A stretch of 64,000 nucleotides of DNA from the NCBI RefSeq assembly GCF_003515075.1, contig NZ_QWLV01000001.1, positions 434,001 through 498,000 on the forward strand. The letters run 5' to 3'. Below are positions 42,251 to 51,609 of this stretch, in pieces. The translations under genes were made by a program, and so were the position numbers. The notes beneath the pieces are model-generated. The model did not search any database. It saw only the letters and a list, made by a program, of their open reading frames with translations, and had not been told where the DNA came from. Source of the DNA: Sphingomonas gilva (GTDB taxonomy: Bacteria > Pseudomonadota > Alphaproteobacteria > Sphingomonadales > Sphingomonadaceae). Position 1 is the stretch's first letter. Every line of letters begins with the position of its first letter.

Positions 42251-43320
42251 AACGGCCCGAAGCTGTCGTCGCGCGCCGCCTTGGGATCGTCGCGGCAGAT
42301 GCGGCGCAGCGCGATCCATTCCTCGGTGGTTAGGGCGGGCGTGTAGTTGGCGCCCTTTTCGGCCGCGGCGCGGAAGGTGCGTTCGCGGGCGCGGGAGAGG
42401 GGGTGGCTGCTGACATAGCCGAGCATCGTCGCGGCGCGGCCGTCGCCGGGCTCGAAGCGGGCCAGGCGGCGGAAGAAGGCGGCGGTGGCGACCGGGCTGA
42501 CGTCCGCCATGCGCAGCGATTCGATCGCATAGCCGTCCGCCCGCGCCTCCGCCGCGCGGGTATAGGTCAAGCCGATCACCGCGTTCAGATAGCCGCCGGC
42601 ATCGCCCTGCACGCCGCCGAGCACCACCGACAGGCCGAGCTGGCGCAGCAGCGCCTGCATCACGTCGCGGTTGCGGACATGGCCGATCTCATGCCCCAGC
42701 ACGCCCGCGACCTCGTCGGGGCTCTCCGCCTCGCGCAGCAGCTGGTCGAAGATGATGATCTTGCCGCCGGGAAGCGCGACCGCGTTGACCATGCCGATAT
42801 TGGCGACGCGGACATCCAAGTCGCCACCCTCGGGATCGATCCGGCGCACGAGCTTGGCGAGCGCCGCCTGTCCTTCGGGCGCGGCGCAGAAGCGGCCGCC
42901 GAAATCGCCGACCATCGCGTCGCCCATCCTGCGCTCGAACGACGGCGGGATCAGCGGCGCGATCGCCGCGGGAGCGAAATAGACGCCGGTGAGCGCCAGC
43001 ACGGCGATGACGGCGAACGCCGCGCTCGCCTTCCACAGGCCGATGCGGTCGATCAGCCGGCCATAGCGTTCCTCGCGCGGCAGGCGCGCGGCGATGTCGG
43101 GCGGGATCTCGCCGTCGAGCCCCAGCCGCCAACCGTCGAGCGTGCGGTGCGCGTAGACCGCCGCGCCGTCCTGCATGCCTCGGCCGGTCAGATCGCTCCA
43201 GGCGAAGGGGCCGTGCGCCGCATCGCCTTCGACCAGGACGAAGCCGTCGCCTTCGGGCCTGAGCTCGACGCGGCGGCGGATCGCGCTCCGCCCGTCATAA
43301 TGCCACGCCGTCACGGCCAT
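42247..43320 (-). CDS. Membrane-bound M48 family metalloprotease
   Basis: The 357-residue protein has a cytoplasmic N-terminal beta domain (FVLVEGDAAHGPFAWSDL), one membrane helix (ASAAFAVIAVLALTGVYFA at about 98-116) and an M48 protease domain with the zinc motif HEIGH (about 210-214) preceded by DEVAGVLG, and the third ligand in TRAAEARAD (about 258). It resembles periplasmic HtpX/BepA-like enzymes for quality control or envelope maintenance. The start at 43320 shares one base with the DUF898 stop (TGATG), so it is translationally coupled to that gene. Confidence 0.92.
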   Translation of the reverse strand: MAVTAWHYDGRSAIRRRVELRPEGDGFVLVEGDAAHGPFAWSDLTGRGMQDGAAVYAHRTLDGWRLGLDGEIPPDIAARLPREERYGRLIDRIGLWKASAAFAVIAVLALTGVYFAPAAIAPLIPPSFERRMGDAMVGDFGGRFCAAPEGQAALAKLVRRIDPEGGDLDVRVANIGMVNAVALPGGKIIIFDQLLREAESPDEVAGVLGHEIGHVRNRDVMQALLRQLGLSVVLGGVQGDAGGYLNAVIGLTYTRAAEARADGYAIESLRMADVSPVATAAFFRRLARFEPGDGRAATMLGYVSSHPLSRARERTFRAAAEKGANYTPALTTEEWIALRRICRDDPKAARDDSFGPF

Positions 43321-44423
43321 CAGATCGCGCCGATATCGAACGCGTCGAGCAGCCCTTCGCCCTGGCCCGGCTCGCGCGTGGCGGACTGGGTCAGCTGATC
43401 GAGGTTGATCTCGCCGGTCGCCTCCAGATGATCGATGAAGAACTTCCAGTTGCGATAGCGCAGGAAGATGATGCCGATCCCGAGGGTGAAGATCACCAGC
43501 GCGACGTTGCCGACGAACAGCTTGATCCAATCCATCGTCCGCGCGGTGAAGGCGAAGTCGAGATCGGACAGGCTGAGCGCGCCCACCGCCTCGCGGTAGA
43601 AGGCCGAGTAGTAGATCATCGCGATCACGCCCATCACGACGAAGAACACCAGATAGAAGATCGCCGCCGCGACGATGAAGGCGAACACCACGCCCTCATT
43701 GGGCGGTGTGGAGGGATCGAAGCCCCCCGACATGCCGAACGCCAGCCCGCCGATGAACACGAAGACGAGGAAGAGGACGAACAGCACGATCGGCGAGAGA
43801 TAGAAGATCAGGTAGCGCAGGAAAATATTGCCCCACTGCGCCTCCGAGACGAACCTGTGCGGACCGTAGCTCATGTGGCGCCAGCGCTCGTTCCACAGGC
43901 TGGTCATCGACCAGGGCACCATCAGGCCGATCGCGAGATAGCCGACGAACGTCTTCCACAGATAGGACCAGCCATAGGCGAAGCCCGGATCATCGGCGCC
44001 GCCGCGGATGCCGTGCCAATAGGTGCGGCTGAGGCGATAGCGCAGCGCCCGGAAGCGCGCGACGCCGACCAGATAGAAGATCAGCACATAGACGATGACG
44101 ACGATGGCGGCGGCGATGCCCGGCCGATCGCGGAACACCAGCCCCTGCAGCACGAAATTGAGCAGCAGCAGCGGCAGGAACAGCAGCGCGAACACCAGCA
44201 GGAAGCCGATGAACAGCTCCAGCCCCGTGCCGGTCCATTCCAGCCGGTCGTCGATGAAGCGCGTGCGGCTCCACAGATAGCGCCGCTCGCGCGCGGTCGC
44301 CCAGAAGCGGTAGATGCCCAGCGTGACGATGGTCAGCAGCAGGTTGGTGAAGGCGATCGGCGCAAATTCGCGCCAGTCGCCGGTGAATGCGAAGGCGGAA
44401 TCCGCCTGGCTGTCGTCGTCCAA
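43320..44423 (-). CDS. DUF898 (YjgN-like) membrane protein
   Basis: The 367-residue product has about eight membrane helices and the DUF898/YjgN pattern: FTNLLLTIVTLGIYRFWATA and RERRYLWSRTRFIDDRLEWT, then a second similar region ending in NVALVIFTLGIGIIFLRYRN and WKFFIDHLEATGEINLDQL. Function is unknown; YjgN-type proteins are often encoded beside a metalloprotease, as here. The start is TTG at 44423, with a GGGGGA stretch upstream; no nearby ATG fits. Confidence 0.9.
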   Translation of the reverse strand: MDDDSQADSAFAFTGDWREFAPIAFTNLLLTIVTLGIYRFWATARERRYLWSRTRFIDDRLEWTGTGLELFIGFLLVFALLFLPLLLLNFVLQGLVFRDRPGIAAAIVVIVYVLIFYLVGVARFRALRYRLSRTYWHGIRGGADDPGFAYGWSYLWKTFVGYLAIGLMVPWSMTSLWNERWRHMSYGPHRFVSEAQWGNIFLRYLIFYLSPIVLFVLFLVFVFIGGLAFGMSGGFDPSTPPNEGVVFAFIVAAAIFYLVFFVVMGVIAMIYYSAFYREAVGALSLSDLDFAFTARTMDWIKLFVGNVALVIFTLGIGIIFLRYRNWKFFIDHLEATGEINLDQLTQSATREPGQGEGLLDAFDIGAI

Positions 44424-44491
44424 CTCGTCCCCCCGGATGCTCTGGCCCGCCTCTTGCCTTTGGAGCGGAGACGGGCCGCGAGGTCAACGGG

Positions 44492-45376
44492 TTACTGCGC
44501 GAGGAACGCCTCCACCTCCGCGGCGAAGCGTGTCGGCTGGTCGAGCATGACGAAGTGGTAGCTGTCGGGCACCGCCACCAGCGTCGCGGGTGATCCGGCA
44601 TATTCGCGCTGCCAGATGGCGGTCGCCTGCGGGCCGCCGCCGGTCGCGTAGAGTACGGTGAAGGGCCTGGCGGCGATCTTCGCCAGCTCGGGGCGGATGT
44701 CGGTGGTCATCACCTCGTGCATCGCCTGCGCGCTGACGCGCGCATCGGTCTTCGCCGACCAGTTGGCGATCCGGATGCGGCCCTCGGGCGTGTTAGACCA
44801 GATCCCGCCGGGATCGGTGGTGACCGGCGTCGGCATGCGCTTGGCGGCGAGCATCATGTCGCGCATCTGCTCGGATCGCGCGATGATGCCGGCGACATCC
44901 TTGGCGCCGAACAGCGTGCCGATGAAGGGCAGGGCGTCTACCACCATCAACCGCCCGACCCGATCGGGATGGCGGCTCGCCAGCATCATGCCGACGAGGC
45001 CGCCCATCGAATGGCCGATGATCGCGGGTTTTTCCAGCTTCTCGCGCGCGATCAGCTTGTCGAGATCGGCGATGACCCCGTCGAGCACGCCGGGCTTGAC
45101 GTTCGCGCCGGGATCGTCCCCGGCGAACCCGTTGACCTGCACCAGCAGCACGCGGTGGGTCCTGGCGAGCTCGGGCGCGATCCCGTCCCATACCGCGCGG
45201 GGGCTGGAGAGGCCGGGGATCAGGACGACGGGCTCCCCTTCGCCGATCGAGATCACCGAGATATGCTCCATGCGGACGATGCCGGTTGCGCCGGCGGGTA
45301 TGGCGTCCTGCGCGGAAGCGGGGGACAGCGGAAGCGCGAGGGCCAGGGCGATGGCGGCGAATGCGGTGCGAATCAT
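44492..45376 (-). CDS. Exported alpha/beta hydrolase
   Basis: The 294-residue protein has a Sec signal (FAAIALALALPLSPASAQ), an alpha/beta hydrolase fold with oxyanion region VVLIPGLSSPRAVWD, nucleophile elbow GHSMGG (S123), and a late His in VAVPDSYHFVMLDQP. It could be an esterase or lactonase in the periplasm. It follows a small XRE regulator gene with a 4-nt overlap, so its expression is set by that operon. The substrate is unknown. Confidence 0.9.
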   Translation of the reverse strand: MIRTAFAAIALALALPLSPASAQDAIPAGATGIVRMEHISVISIGEGEPVVLIPGLSSPRAVWDGIAPELARTHRVLLVQVNGFAGDDPGANVKPGVLDGVIADLDKLIAREKLEKPAIIGHSMGGLVGMMLASRHPDRVGRLMVVDALPFIGTLFGAKDVAGIIARSEQMRDMMLAAKRMPTPVTTDPGGIWSNTPEGRIRIANWSAKTDARVSAQAMHEVMTTDIRPELAKIAARPFTVLYATGGGPQATAIWQREYAGSPATLVAVPDSYHFVMLDQPTRFAAEVEAFLAQ

Positions 45377-45582
45377 TGCTCTGTGTCCTTGGCGGGGTTG
45401 GTGAAGATCGCCTCGATCGTCAGCCCGAACAGGTCGGCGATCCTGAAGGCGAGGGGAAGCGAGGGATCGTAGCGGCCGGTCTCGATCGCATTGACGCTCT
45501 GGCGTGAGACCTCCAGCCGCTCGGCCAGATCCTGCTGGCTCCAGCCGCGCTCGGCGCGCAGCACGCGGAGGCTGTTCTTCAT
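45373..45582 (-). CDS. Small XRE-type transcriptional regulator
   Basis: The 69-residue protein is a single helix-turn-helix domain of the YozG/Cro-like kind: SLRVLRAERGWSQQDLAERL and EVSRQSVNAIETGRYDPSL, then FRIADLFGLTIEAIF. Regulators of this size often control the membrane protein gene beside them. It overlaps both neighbours by 4 nt, so it is part of a three-gene operon that it probably regulates through sites near 46015-46054. Confidence 0.92.
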   Translation of the reverse strand: MKNSLRVLRAERGWSQQDLAERLEVSRQSVNAIETGRYDPSLPLAFRIADLFGLTIEAIFTNPAKDTEQ

Positions 45583-45992
45583 GCGGCGTCGCCCTGGACA
45601 CGTTCGCGCAACGCGAGCACGCACTGCGCCGCGCCCCAGCCGGCGCACCACAGGATGAAGGCGAAATAGGCCGGCACGTGCGGCACGACGCCGCTCTCTT
45701 CCAAAAACCCCCAGGCCGTCGTGACCGACAGCATCAACCCAAGTCCGACCAGCATCGAGACGACAATGCGGTGGCGCAGATATTCGTCGCTCTCTTCGGC
45801 CAGATAGAGACCGATGACGATGATCACGCCGATGATCGGCAGCGCTGGCAGGAACGAGAGCGCGATCAGCGCGGCGCCCTCCGGCTGCCAGACCGCGGCA
45901 ACCCGGTTGGAAACGAACAGCGCGGCGACATAAGCAGTCATGGTAGGCACGAACCGCTTGAGATAGCGGCGGCCCGCGGGTGTGGTTGGCAT
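45579..45992 (-). CDS. Small integral membrane protein, XRE-linked
   Basis: The 137-residue product has four membrane helices (about 19-31, 40-65, 74-95 and 107-128), for example FLPALPIIGVIIVIGLYLAE and IVVSMLVGLGLMLSVTTAWG. The family is not named with certainty, but a small membrane protein next to an XRE regulator is a recurrent pairing. The ATG at 45992 has GAGGAG upstream. It is the first gene of the operon with the regulator and hydrolase. Confidence 0.8.
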   Translation of the reverse strand: MPTTPAGRRYLKRFVPTMTAYVAALFVSNRVAAVWQPEGAALIALSFLPALPIIGVIIVIGLYLAEESDEYLRHRIVVSMLVGLGLMLSVTTAWGFLEESGVVPHVPAYFAFILWCAGWGAAQCVLALRERVQGDAA

Positions 45993-46014
45993 GGTCAGGG
46001 CTCCTCGACGAATA

Positions 46015-46054
46015 TGTCAAGGACGCTTTACGACAAGTCCACTTTCCATGTCAA
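46015..46054 (-). promoter_or_regulatory. Possible promoter/operator with two TTGACA boxes
   Basis: On the minus strand CTTGACAT occurs at about 46055-46048 and again at about 46021-46014, 34 nt apart, in the short gap between mpl and the membrane protein gene. The first can serve as a -35 box, with a weak -10 (TAAAG) 17-18 nt on. The duplication may instead mark binding sites for the small XRE regulator. Confidence 0.3.
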
Positions 46055-46055
46055 G

Positions 46056-47426
46056 CTAGCTTTCCAAATCGGCAAGCATGCTTTGCGCGAGCAGGCTGAG
46101 CGTGTCATCGCGCGCGCCCATTACGATGATGCGGTCGTCAGGCCGGGCGAGGCCGGTGAGGTAAGCGGCCGCCTCGGCACGGTCGGGAATGTGGCGCGCA
46201 TTGCCGGCGATGTCGGCGACCAGATCGGCGCTGGTCACCTCGCGCGCGACGGTGCCGCCCTGATAGACCGGATCGGGCAGGACCAGCACGTCCTCCGCCC
46301 CCAGCCTCTCGCGAAACATCGCGGCGAGTTCGGCGCGCATCACCTTCAGCGGGCCGTAGCCGTGCGGCTGGAACAGGATCAGCAGCCGGCCGGGAAAGGC
46401 GTGGAGCGTGTCGAGCGTCGCGGCGATCTTGTCCGGGTTGTGCCCGAAATCGTCGATCACGGTGACGCCGTTGGCCGTTCCGACCCGTTCGAAGCGGCGC
46501 TTCAATCCGGTGAAGCCGGCGATGACGCGCGCGGCTTCGGGCAGCGGCACGCCTGCGGCGCGGGCGGCGGCAAGCGCGGCGAGGGCGTTGGCGACGTTGT
46601 GGCGGCCGGGGACGGCGAGCGTGACCTGATGCGTGCCGCCATCCGCGATCAGGTCGAACGCCGCCGCGAAGGGCCGCTCGACGATGTCCGTCGCGCGCAG
46701 GTCCGCATCGCGGTCGATCGCCACCGTCACCGCGCCCGCGGGCGCCAAGGCCGCGGCCTCCGCATTGTCGATGTTGACGATCGCGGTTTCCGCCCGACGG
46801 AGGAAATCGCCGAACAGCGTGCGCAGCTCGTCCATCGATTTATGGTCGAGGCTCACATTGTTGAGCACCGCGATTCGCGGGCGGTAGAGCGCGATCGATC
46901 CGTCGCTTTCATCGACCTCGCTGACGAAGGCGTCGCCCCTGCCGACCAAGGCCGAGGCGAACGCCGCGTCGGCGCGAGCGAAGTTGGTCATCACCGCGCC
47001 GTTCATCACCGTGGGATCGCGGCCGGTCGCGTGGAGGATCCAGGCGATCATGCCCGTGACGGTCGATTTGCCGCTGGTGCCGCCCACCGCTACCGGCAGC
47101 TTCGCCGCGTTGAACAGCTCGGCCAGCAGGTCCGCGCGGCGCATCCGCCGGCAACCCAGTTCGGTCGCCCGCACGATGTCCGCCACGCTGTCCTCCACCG
47201 CGGCCGAGGCGACGACGATCTGCTCGGCCTGCACTCCGCTGCCGTCCTGCGGAAAAAGGCCGATGCCGAGCGAGCGCAGATAGTCGAACTTGGCCGGGAC
47301 GCGTCCCGCATCGAGGCCGCGGTCGGAGCCGGAGACGTCCGCGCCGCGTCCTTTGAGGATCGCCGCCAGGGGCATCATGCCGCTGCCGCCGATGCCCACG
47401 AGGAAGAAGGATTTGCCGTCGATCAT
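46056..47426 (-). CDS. mpl: Mur ligase of the Mpl/MurC type (murein tripeptide recycling)
   Basis: Mpl ligates the L-Ala-gamma-D-Glu-meso-Dap tripeptide to UDP-MurNAc, returning it to cell wall synthesis. The roughly 456-residue product shows the Mur signature: FFLVGIGGSGMMPLAAILKG, the ATP loop VGGTSGKSTVTGM, EVDESDGSIALYRPRIAVLN, and VTVIDDFGHNPDKIAATLD with LFQPHGYGPLK. These are shared by MurC, so MurC cannot be fully excluded; the divergent ldcA and absence of other mur genes favour Mpl. ATG at 47426 is chosen over GTG at 47432. Confidence 0.82.
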   Translation of the reverse strand: MIDGKSFFLVGIGGSGMMPLAAILKGRGADVSGSDRGLDAGRVPAKFDYLRSLGIGLFPQDGSGVQAEQIVVASAAVEDSVADIVRATELGCRRMRRADLLAELFNAAKLPVAVGGTSGKSTVTGMIAWILHATGRDPTVMNGAVMTNFARADAAFASALVGRGDAFVSEVDESDGSIALYRPRIAVLNNVSLDHKSMDELRTLFGDFLRRAETAIVNIDNAEAAALAPAGAVTVAIDRDADLRATDIVERPFAAAFDLIADGGTHQVTLAVPGRHNVANALAALAAARAAGVPLPEAARVIAGFTGLKRRFERVGTANGVTVIDDFGHNPDKIAATLDTLHAFPGRLLILFQPHGYGPLKVMRAELAAMFRERLGAEDVLVLPDPVYQGGTVAREVTSADLVADIAGNARHIPDRAEAAAYLTGLARPDDRIIVMGARDDTLSLLAQSMLADLES

Positions 47427-47470
47427 CCGCACGCGCTATCGGCGGTGACGAGCGAGGGCAAGGAGCGGAC

Positions 47471-48286
47471 ATGCGGATTGGGGTCGTCGCCCCCGCGCGG
47501 GCGATAAAGGAAGAGGTGGCGGCGCGCGTGCTGGCGTTCGCCGCGATCGTCTTTCCATCGGTCGATCTGGTGATCGATCCGCAATGCTTCGCCGAGGCCG
47601 GGCATTTCGCCGGGCCGGACGAGCTGCGGGCGGAGACCTTCCTGCGCTACGCCAACGATCCCGCGTTCGACGCGATCTGGTTCGCGCGCGGCGGATACGG
47701 CTCCAACCGCATCCTCGACGAGATCATGCCGGCGCTGAAGCCCGCCGCCTATCGCAAGCGCTATATCGGCTATTCGGACATGGGGTTCATGCTCGGCGCG
47801 ATGTACGCGCGCCGCGTGGGCCGCGTCGCGCACGGGCCGATGCTGATCGACATGGGGACGGGCGGCGGCGACAAGACGGTCACCCGCTCGCTCGACTGGC
47901 TGACCGGGGGCACGCGCGGCCTGGAGCCGGGGCTGGGCGATCGTCCGGCGGCCGCGTTCAACCTGTCGATCCTCACCGCGATGATCGGCACGCCCTGGCT
48001 GCCCGACCTGACCGACCATGTGCTGCTGATCGAGGAGGTGGGCGAGCCGCATTACCGGATGGACCGGATGCTGTGGCAGCTGTCGCAATCGACCCAGCTG
48101 AAGGGCATCGCCGGGCTGCGGCTGGGCGGGGTGACCGACATCGTCGAGAACGACGTCGCGTTCGGCGAGGAGGTCGAGCCGATGTTCGAAAAATGGGCGC
48201 GCGTGATGGGCGTGCCCTATCTCGGCCGCGCGCAGGTGGGGCATATGCGCGATAACTGGGTGGTGCCCTTCGGGATGCGGGGGTGA
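47471..48286 (+). CDS. ldcA: LD-carboxypeptidase (S66 family)
   Basis: S66 carboxypeptidases remove the terminal D-Ala from murein tetrapeptide in the cytoplasm, giving the tripeptide used by Mpl. The 271-residue product has the family elements IWFARGGYGSNRILDEIMPA with the nucleophile Ser, IGYSDMGFMLGAMYA, the catalytic Glu region LIEEVGEPHYRMDRML, and VGHMRDNWVVPFGM with the conserved His near the end. The ATG at 47471 has AAGGAGCGG upstream. It is divergent from mpl with only 44 bp between, so they probably share control. Confidence 0.9.
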   Translation: MRIGVVAPARAIKEEVAARVLAFAAIVFPSVDLVIDPQCFAEAGHFAGPDELRAETFLRYANDPAFDAIWFARGGYGSNRILDEIMPALKPAAYRKRYIGYSDMGFMLGAMYARRVGRVAHGPMLIDMGTGGGDKTVTRSLDWLTGGTRGLEPGLGDRPAAAFNLSILTAMIGTPWLPDLTDHVLLIEEVGEPHYRMDRMLWQLSQSTQLKGIAGLRLGGVTDIVENDVAFGEEVEPMFEKWARVMGVPYLGRAQVGHMRDNWVVPFGMRG

Positions 48287-48289
48287 TGC

Positions 48290-48664
48290 GTGCTTGACCA
48301 CATTACCTTTGGCGTAGCGGATTTCGTACGTTCAATCCGCTTCTATGATCGGGCGTTCGCGCCGCTTGGCGTCCGTCGCCTGTTCGACATGGTCGACGGA
48401 GAGGTACCGGTCGCGGGATATGGCGATACGCGGCCATGGTTCTGGATCGCACATAACGATCCGACACAGGGCAAACTTCACGTCGCGGTGGGAGCTGCCA
48501 ACCGCGAGATGGTGGACGCGTTTCACAGGGAGGCGTTATTGGCGGGTGGCGAAGATAACGGTGCGCCGGGGCTTCGGCCGCATTATCACCCGGGCTATTA
48601 CGGCGCGTTCGTGCGCGATCCCGACGGCCACAATATCGAAGCGGTGTTTCACGGGACTAGCTGA
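48290..48664 (+). CDS. VOC (glyoxalase/bleomycin resistance) family protein
   Basis: The 124-residue protein has the VOC fold pattern: LDHITFGVADFVRSIRFYDR at the N-terminus, VAVGAANREMVDAFHREALL mid-sequence, and YHPGYYGAFVRDPDGHNIEA at the end, with metal-ligand His and Glu in the usual positions. Members include glyoxalases, dioxygenases and resistance proteins; no specific role can be assigned. The GTG at 48290 follows the ldcA stop by 3 nt, suggesting co-transcription. Confidence 0.88.
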   Translation: MLDHITFGVADFVRSIRFYDRAFAPLGVRRLFDMVDGEVPVAGYGDTRPWFWIAHNDPTQGKLHVAVGAANREMVDAFHREALLAGGEDNGAPGLRPHYHPGYYGAFVRDPDGHNIEAVFHGTS

Positions 48665-48680
48665 AACCTAAGAACTATCA

Positions 48681-48773
48681 CCGTCATGCCGGACTTGTTC
48701 CGGCATCCATCACGCCACAAGCGTATGCCGTGCCTGTGGAGGGATGGACCCCGGAACAGGTCCGGGGTGACGG
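48681..48773. repeat. Repeat family A, copy 2
   Basis: The unit CCGTCATGCCGGACTTGTTC with CGGCATCCATCACGCCACAA and, after about 20 nt, GGATGGACCCCGGAACAGGT with CCGGGGTGACGG matches copy 1 at 21714-21807 along its length. It lies between the VOC gene and thrS on the + strand. Confidence 0.87.
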
Positions 48774-48873
48774 TATAGCGGCTTGGCGTTAAATCCGCGA
48801 TCCGCTTGCCTATATCGGCAGGCGCGGCATAAGCCCGCGTCTTAAGCAACATACACAAAGGCCCACCACACCC

Positions 48874-50865
48874 ATGTCCGAGATGTTCCGCCTCACGCTG
48901 CCCGACGGTTCCGTCCGCGAGGTGGCTCCGGGGACCACCCCGGCGGACGTCGCCGCGGCGATCGGGCCGGGCCTGGCCAAGGCGGCGCTGGCGGCGCGAG
49001 TGGACGGCGAGGTGCGCGATCTCAATCGGCCGTTCGAAGGCGACGCTGAGCTCGCGCTGATCACCGCGCGCGACGAGGCCGATGCGCTGGAGCTGGTGCG
49101 CCACGACTATGCGCATGTGCTGGCCGAGGCGGTGCAGAACCTGTTCCCCGGCACGCAGATTACTTTCGGCCCCGCGACGGACGACGGCTTCTATTATGAC
49201 TTCGCGCCCAAGGATCGCCCCTTCACCGAAGAGGACCTGCCCGCGATCGAGGCCGAGATGCGCGCGGTCATCGCCCGCGACGAGAAGCTCGTCCGCGAAG
49301 TGTGGAGCCGCGCCGACCTGATCAAGCGCTGGACCGAGACGGGCGAGACGTTCAAGGCCGAATGGGCCGCCGAACTGCCCGAGGGCGAGGAGCTGACGGT
49401 CTACCGCGCCGGCGCGTGGCTTGACATGTGCCGCGGGCCGCACCTCGCCTCGACGGGCAAGCTCGATCCGCAGGCGTTCAAGCTGACGCGCGTATCGGGC
49501 GCATACTGGCGCGGCGACCAGAAGAACGCGATGCTCAGCCGCATCTACGGCACCGGCTGGCTGAACAAGAAGCAGCTCGACCAGCATCTCGTCCGGCTGG
49601 AGGAGGCGGCGAAGCGCGACCATCGCAAGCTGGGGCAGGAGATGGACCTGTTCCACCTCCAGGCGGAGGCGCACGGCAGCGTCTTCTGGCACCCCAAGGG
49701 CTATGTCATCTGGCGCGAGCTGGAGGCCTATATGCGCCGCGCCATCGACGGCGCGGGCTACAAGGAGGTGAAGACCCCGCAGGTGATGGACGCGCGTCAG
49801 TGGGAGCAGTCGGGCCATTGGGGCAAGTATCGCGAGAATATGTTCGTCATCCCCGACGAGGTGCCCAACACCGAGGAGGAGGGCCCGATCGTATCCGACG
49901 ACGCCGAGTGGATGGCGCTGAAGCCGATGAACTGCCCCGCGCATGTGCTGATCTTCCGCCAGGGCATCAAGTCCTACCGCGATCTGCCCTTGCGCCTCTA
50001 CGAGAATGGCTGCTGCCACAGGAACGAGCCGCACGGCGCGCTCCACGGGCTGATGCGCGTGCGCCAGTTCACCCAGGACGATGCCCATATCTTCTGCCGC
50101 GAGGACCAGATCGTGGGTGAAGTCCGCGCGTTCTGCGAGCTGGCCGACCGCATCTACAAGGATTTCGGCTTCACCTACGCGATCAAACTCGCGCTGCGCC
50201 CGGAGAAGCGCTTCGGCAGTGAGGAGATGTGGGACCTGTCCGAGGCCGAGCTGCGCAACGCGGTGATCGAGGCCGGGCTCGCGACCGAGGAATATGGCTG
50301 GGAGGAACTGCCGGGCGAGGGCGCCTTCTACGCGCCCAAGCTCGAATGGCACCTGACCGACGCGATCGGCCGCACCTGGCAGGTCGGCACCATCCAGTCG
50401 GACCGCGTGCTGCCCGACCGGCTCGACGCCAGCTATGTCGGCGAAGATGGCGAGCGCCACCGCCCGATCATGCTCCACCGTGCGATCTTCGGCAGCTATG
50501 AACGCTTCATCGGCATCCTGATCGAGCATTTCGCCGGCCGCCTGCCGATGTGGCTCGCGTCGGTGCAGGCGGTGGTCGCGACGATCGTCAGCGATGCCGA
50601 CGACTATGCGAAGGTCGTGGCCGAAAAACTCGCCGCCGCCGGTCTCCGCGTCGAGACCGACCTCAGGAACGAGAAGATCAACTACAAGGTGCGCGAACAC
50701 TCGCTGGCCAAGGTTCCCGCGCTGCTCGTCGTCGGCAAGCGCGAGGCGGAAGAGCGCACCATCGCACTTCGCCCGCTCGGCGAAGGCGCCCGGCAGGAGG
50801 TGGTCGGGCTGGACGAACTGATCGCGCGGCTGGTGAAGGATGCGACCCCGCCCGATCTGTGTTAG
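48874..50865 (+). CDS. thrS: Threonyl-tRNA synthetase
   Basis: ThrRS charges tRNA-Thr. The 663-residue product has the full architecture: N-terminal TGS domain ([20 protein letters not shown]), the editing domain with [11 protein letters not shown] and [10 protein letters not shown], the class II catalytic core with the zinc ligand Cys in [15 protein letters not shown] and [20 protein letters not shown], and the anticodon-binding domain at the C-terminus ([18 protein letters not shown]). The ATG at 48874 lacks a strong Shine-Dalgarno. No attenuator or T-box was seen. It is followed by a Uma2 gene, then infC. Confidence 0.97.
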   Translation: MSEMFRLTLPDGSVREVAPGTTPADVAAAIGPGLAKAALAARVDGEVRDLNRPFEGDAELALITARDEADALELVRHDYAHVLAEAVQNLFPGTQITFGPATDDGFYYDFAPKDRPFTEEDLPAIEAEMRAVIARDEKLVREVWSRADLIKRWTETGETFKAEWAAELPEGEELTVYRAGAWLDMCRGPHLASTGKLDPQAFKLTRVSGAYWRGDQKNAMLSRIYGTGWLNKKQLDQHLVRLEEAAKRDHRKLGQEMDLFHLQAEAHGSVFWHPKGYVIWRELEAYMRRAIDGAGYKEVKTPQVMDARQWEQSGHWGKYRENMFVIPDEVPNTEEEGPIVSDDAEWMALKPMNCPAHVLIFRQGIKSYRDLPLRLYENGCCHRNEPHGALHGLMRVRQFTQDDAHIFCREDQIVGEVRAFCELADRIYKDFGFTYAIKLALRPEKRFGSEEMWDLSEAELRNAVIEAGLATEEYGWEELPGEGAFYAPKLEWHLTDAIGRTWQVGTIQSDRVLPDRLDASYVGEDGERHRPIMLHRAIFGSYERFIGILIEHFAGRLPMWLASVQAVVATIVSDADDYAKVVAEKLAAAGLRVETDLRNEKINYKVREHSLAKVPALLVVGKREAEERTIALRPLGEGARQEVVGLDELIARLVKDATPPDLC

Positions 50866-50875
50866 GCTTACGGCC

Positions 50876-51442
50876 ATGACCGTGTTCCAGAATGTGCAAA
50901 AGGGGCTGATCCCGGCCCGCCTGACGGTGGCGGACGTCTATGCGCTCCAGGAAGCGGGCGTGATCTCCGAGGGCGAGAATTTCGAACTGATCGAGGGGGA
51001 GATCGTGCCGATGGCGGCGGCGAAATTCAGCCACCATGAATGGATGAAATCGAGGCTGAACGAGGCGCTCGTGCTCGCAAAGCCTGCGGACACGGCCTTG
51101 TTCGTCGAACCATCGGTCGCTCTGTCGGAAATCACCTTTGTCGAACCCGATATCGCCATTTGGCCCCGTACGATCGAATCGCAGGAGGTGCGCGGCCCCG
51201 ATCTGCTTCTGGTGATCGAGGTCGCGGTTTCTTCGATCGGCTACGACCTTCGCGTCAAGGCGCGGCTATATGCGGAAGCGTGTGTGCGTGAATATTGGGT
51301 TGTGGACGCCGTGCGCAAGACCATCCGTGTGCACCGGGATCCGGTGGAGGGCGCCTATTGCGATGTCCGGGAATATGAGGCGCACGACACGGTATCGGCG
51401 ATGCTGCCGTCAATCGCCATCCGGCTCGACACGCTCGATTGA
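50876..51442 (+). CDS. Uma2/DUF820 family putative endonuclease
   Basis: The 188-residue protein is of the Uma2 family, a PD-(D/E)XK-like fold. Visible parts are LTVADVYALQEAGVISEGEN with FELIEGEIVPMAAA, the catalytic-type FVEPDIAIWPR, and PDLLLVIEVAVSSIGYDLRV followed by KARLYAEACVREYWVVDAV. The cellular role of these proteins is largely unknown. The start at 50876 is 10 nt after the thrS stop. It separates thrS from infC, which are usually adjacent. Confidence 0.87.
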   Translation: MTVFQNVQKGLIPARLTVADVYALQEAGVISEGENFELIEGEIVPMAAAKFSHHEWMKSRLNEALVLAKPADTALFVEPSVALSEITFVEPDIAIWPRTIESQEVRGPDLLLVIEVAVSSIGYDLRVKARLYAEACVREYWVVDAVRKTIRVHRDPVEGAYCDVREYEAHDTVSAMLPSIAIRLDTLD

Positions 51443-51609
51443 TCCGCGCGGCTTGTGGATGAGGCCGCGCCACCCGATATGGAGCGTGGCGGTTGAGCCG
51501 CACCGGGCGCTAAATCGCCCGGACCGCGTGGGCGCGGCCTAGCCGCGCGGGCCACGCTCGGCTATGCTCGCCGCAATCGCAATCCGGAATCACCACGGGA
51601 GTTACAACC
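51443..51609 (+). other. infC leader region with GC hairpins
   Basis: The 167-bp gap contains several GC-rich inverted repeats; the clearest is CCGGGCG (51503-51509), a 6-nt loop and CGCCCGG (51516-51522). There is no T-run, so intrinsic termination is not obvious. Folding near the ribosome binding site could contribute to infC control. The Shine-Dalgarno GGGAG is at 51597-51601. Confidence 0.4.

Noticed and set aside
45504..47507. 667-codon + strand open frame
   Set aside because: Antisense to mpl and the small membrane protein gene; no domain recognised.
48776..48873. Attenuator, T-box or riboswitch upstream of thrS
   Set aside because: No T-box sequence, leader peptide or terminator/antiterminator pair is visible in the short gap.
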